From contig JAJFLF010000177.1 in assembly GCA_021772845.1 (NCBI GenBank), forward strand, positions 1-24,038: a DNA stretch of 24,038 nucleotides, given 5' to 3'. Position 1 is the stretch's first letter; each line of letters starts with the position of its first letter. Source of the stretch: Mariprofundus sp. (lineage in GTDB: Bacteria > Pseudomonadota > Zetaproteobacteria > Mariprofundales > Mariprofundaceae). Under the pieces are notes generated by a model. That model was not told where the DNA came from, made no database searches, and was given only the letters and a program-made list of their open reading frames with translations. Position numbers and translations under genes: made by a program. This document shows, in pieces, positions 24,021 through 24,038 of this stretch.

Positions 24021-24032
24021 GTGTTGCATCGA
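24021..24032 (-). repeat. IS30 terminal inverted repeat, 5' end of transposase
   Basis: On the minus strand this reads TCGATGCAACAC, then TTATCTATAAT, identical in its first 12 bases to the other end. It lies 31 bases before the transposase ATG, so it probably overlaps or adjoins the transposase promoter. Confidence 0.8.
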
Positions 24033-24038
24033 TCAGTT

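Larger units (their letters stand above)
22846..24032 (-). mobile_element. IS30-family insertion sequence
   Basis: The element is about 1187 bases, bounded by inverted repeats that share TCGATGCAACAC and contain one transposase gene. The left repeat lies within the last codons of the transposase, whose stop falls eight bases outside the element. A target duplication of two to three bases was not evident in the flanks, and only six bases remain to the right. Its exact ends may be off by a few bases. Confidence 0.8.

Overview
The window looks like chromosomal DNA from a Gram-negative proteobacterium. It encodes lipoprotein and Sec signal peptides, an AsmA-like envelope protein, an outer-membrane beta-barrel and two hybrid histidine kinases, and most genes start behind ordinary GGAGG/AGGA ribosome binding sites. 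GatCAB together with a class IB dihydroorotate dehydrogenase is a less usual set for enterobacteria. A marine lineage such as the Zetaproteobacteria (Mariprofundus-like) would fit, but that is a guess from gene content and not a proven assignment.

Region 1 (1-8573) is core metabolism. On the minus strand lie purH and the 5' end of purD (purine synthesis), and a shikimate kinase. Divergent from these runs a tight plus-strand operon, gatC-gatA-gatB, which makes the tRNA-dependent amidotransferase. Seven bases after it comes a large AsmA/YhdP-type inner-membrane-anchored protein.

Region 2 (8574-12505) holds a class I aspartate-type aminotransferase and a convergent secreted glycine-zipper protein with a His/Arg/Lys-rich tail. 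A large nested inverted repeat separates the two. A translationally coupled trio follows: a RibD-C-type reductase, an ArsC/Spx-like thioredoxin-fold protein and a small alpha/beta hydrolase.

Region 3 (12507-20661) holds a minus-strand run in transcription order: pyrD (class IB), a secreted SNase-like nuclease that overlaps pyrD and starts with TTG, an M48 lipoprotein metalloprotease, a small frame-broken ORF, and a PAS-PAS-HisKA-HATPase-REC kinase. The small ORF ends in a TGATG junction with the kinase start. Divergent from pyrD is an 896-residue BarA-like membrane kinase (Cache-like sensor, HAMP, HisKA, HATPase, REC, HPt).

Region 4 (20662-24038) looks accessory. It has a VF530/DUF2132 protein, an unrecognised four-helix membrane protein, a PagL-like outer-membrane lipid A deacylase homologue, a DUF1801 protein, and an IS30-family insertion sequence whose transposase is broken by two frame changes. 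No spacer longer than 300 bases lacks a gene. I found no CRISPR array, tRNA or rRNA. I did not find a clearly new multi-gene system. The items most worth checking are the small ORF fused to the kinase start, the nested hairpin at 9892-9962, and the IS30 break at an A7 run.
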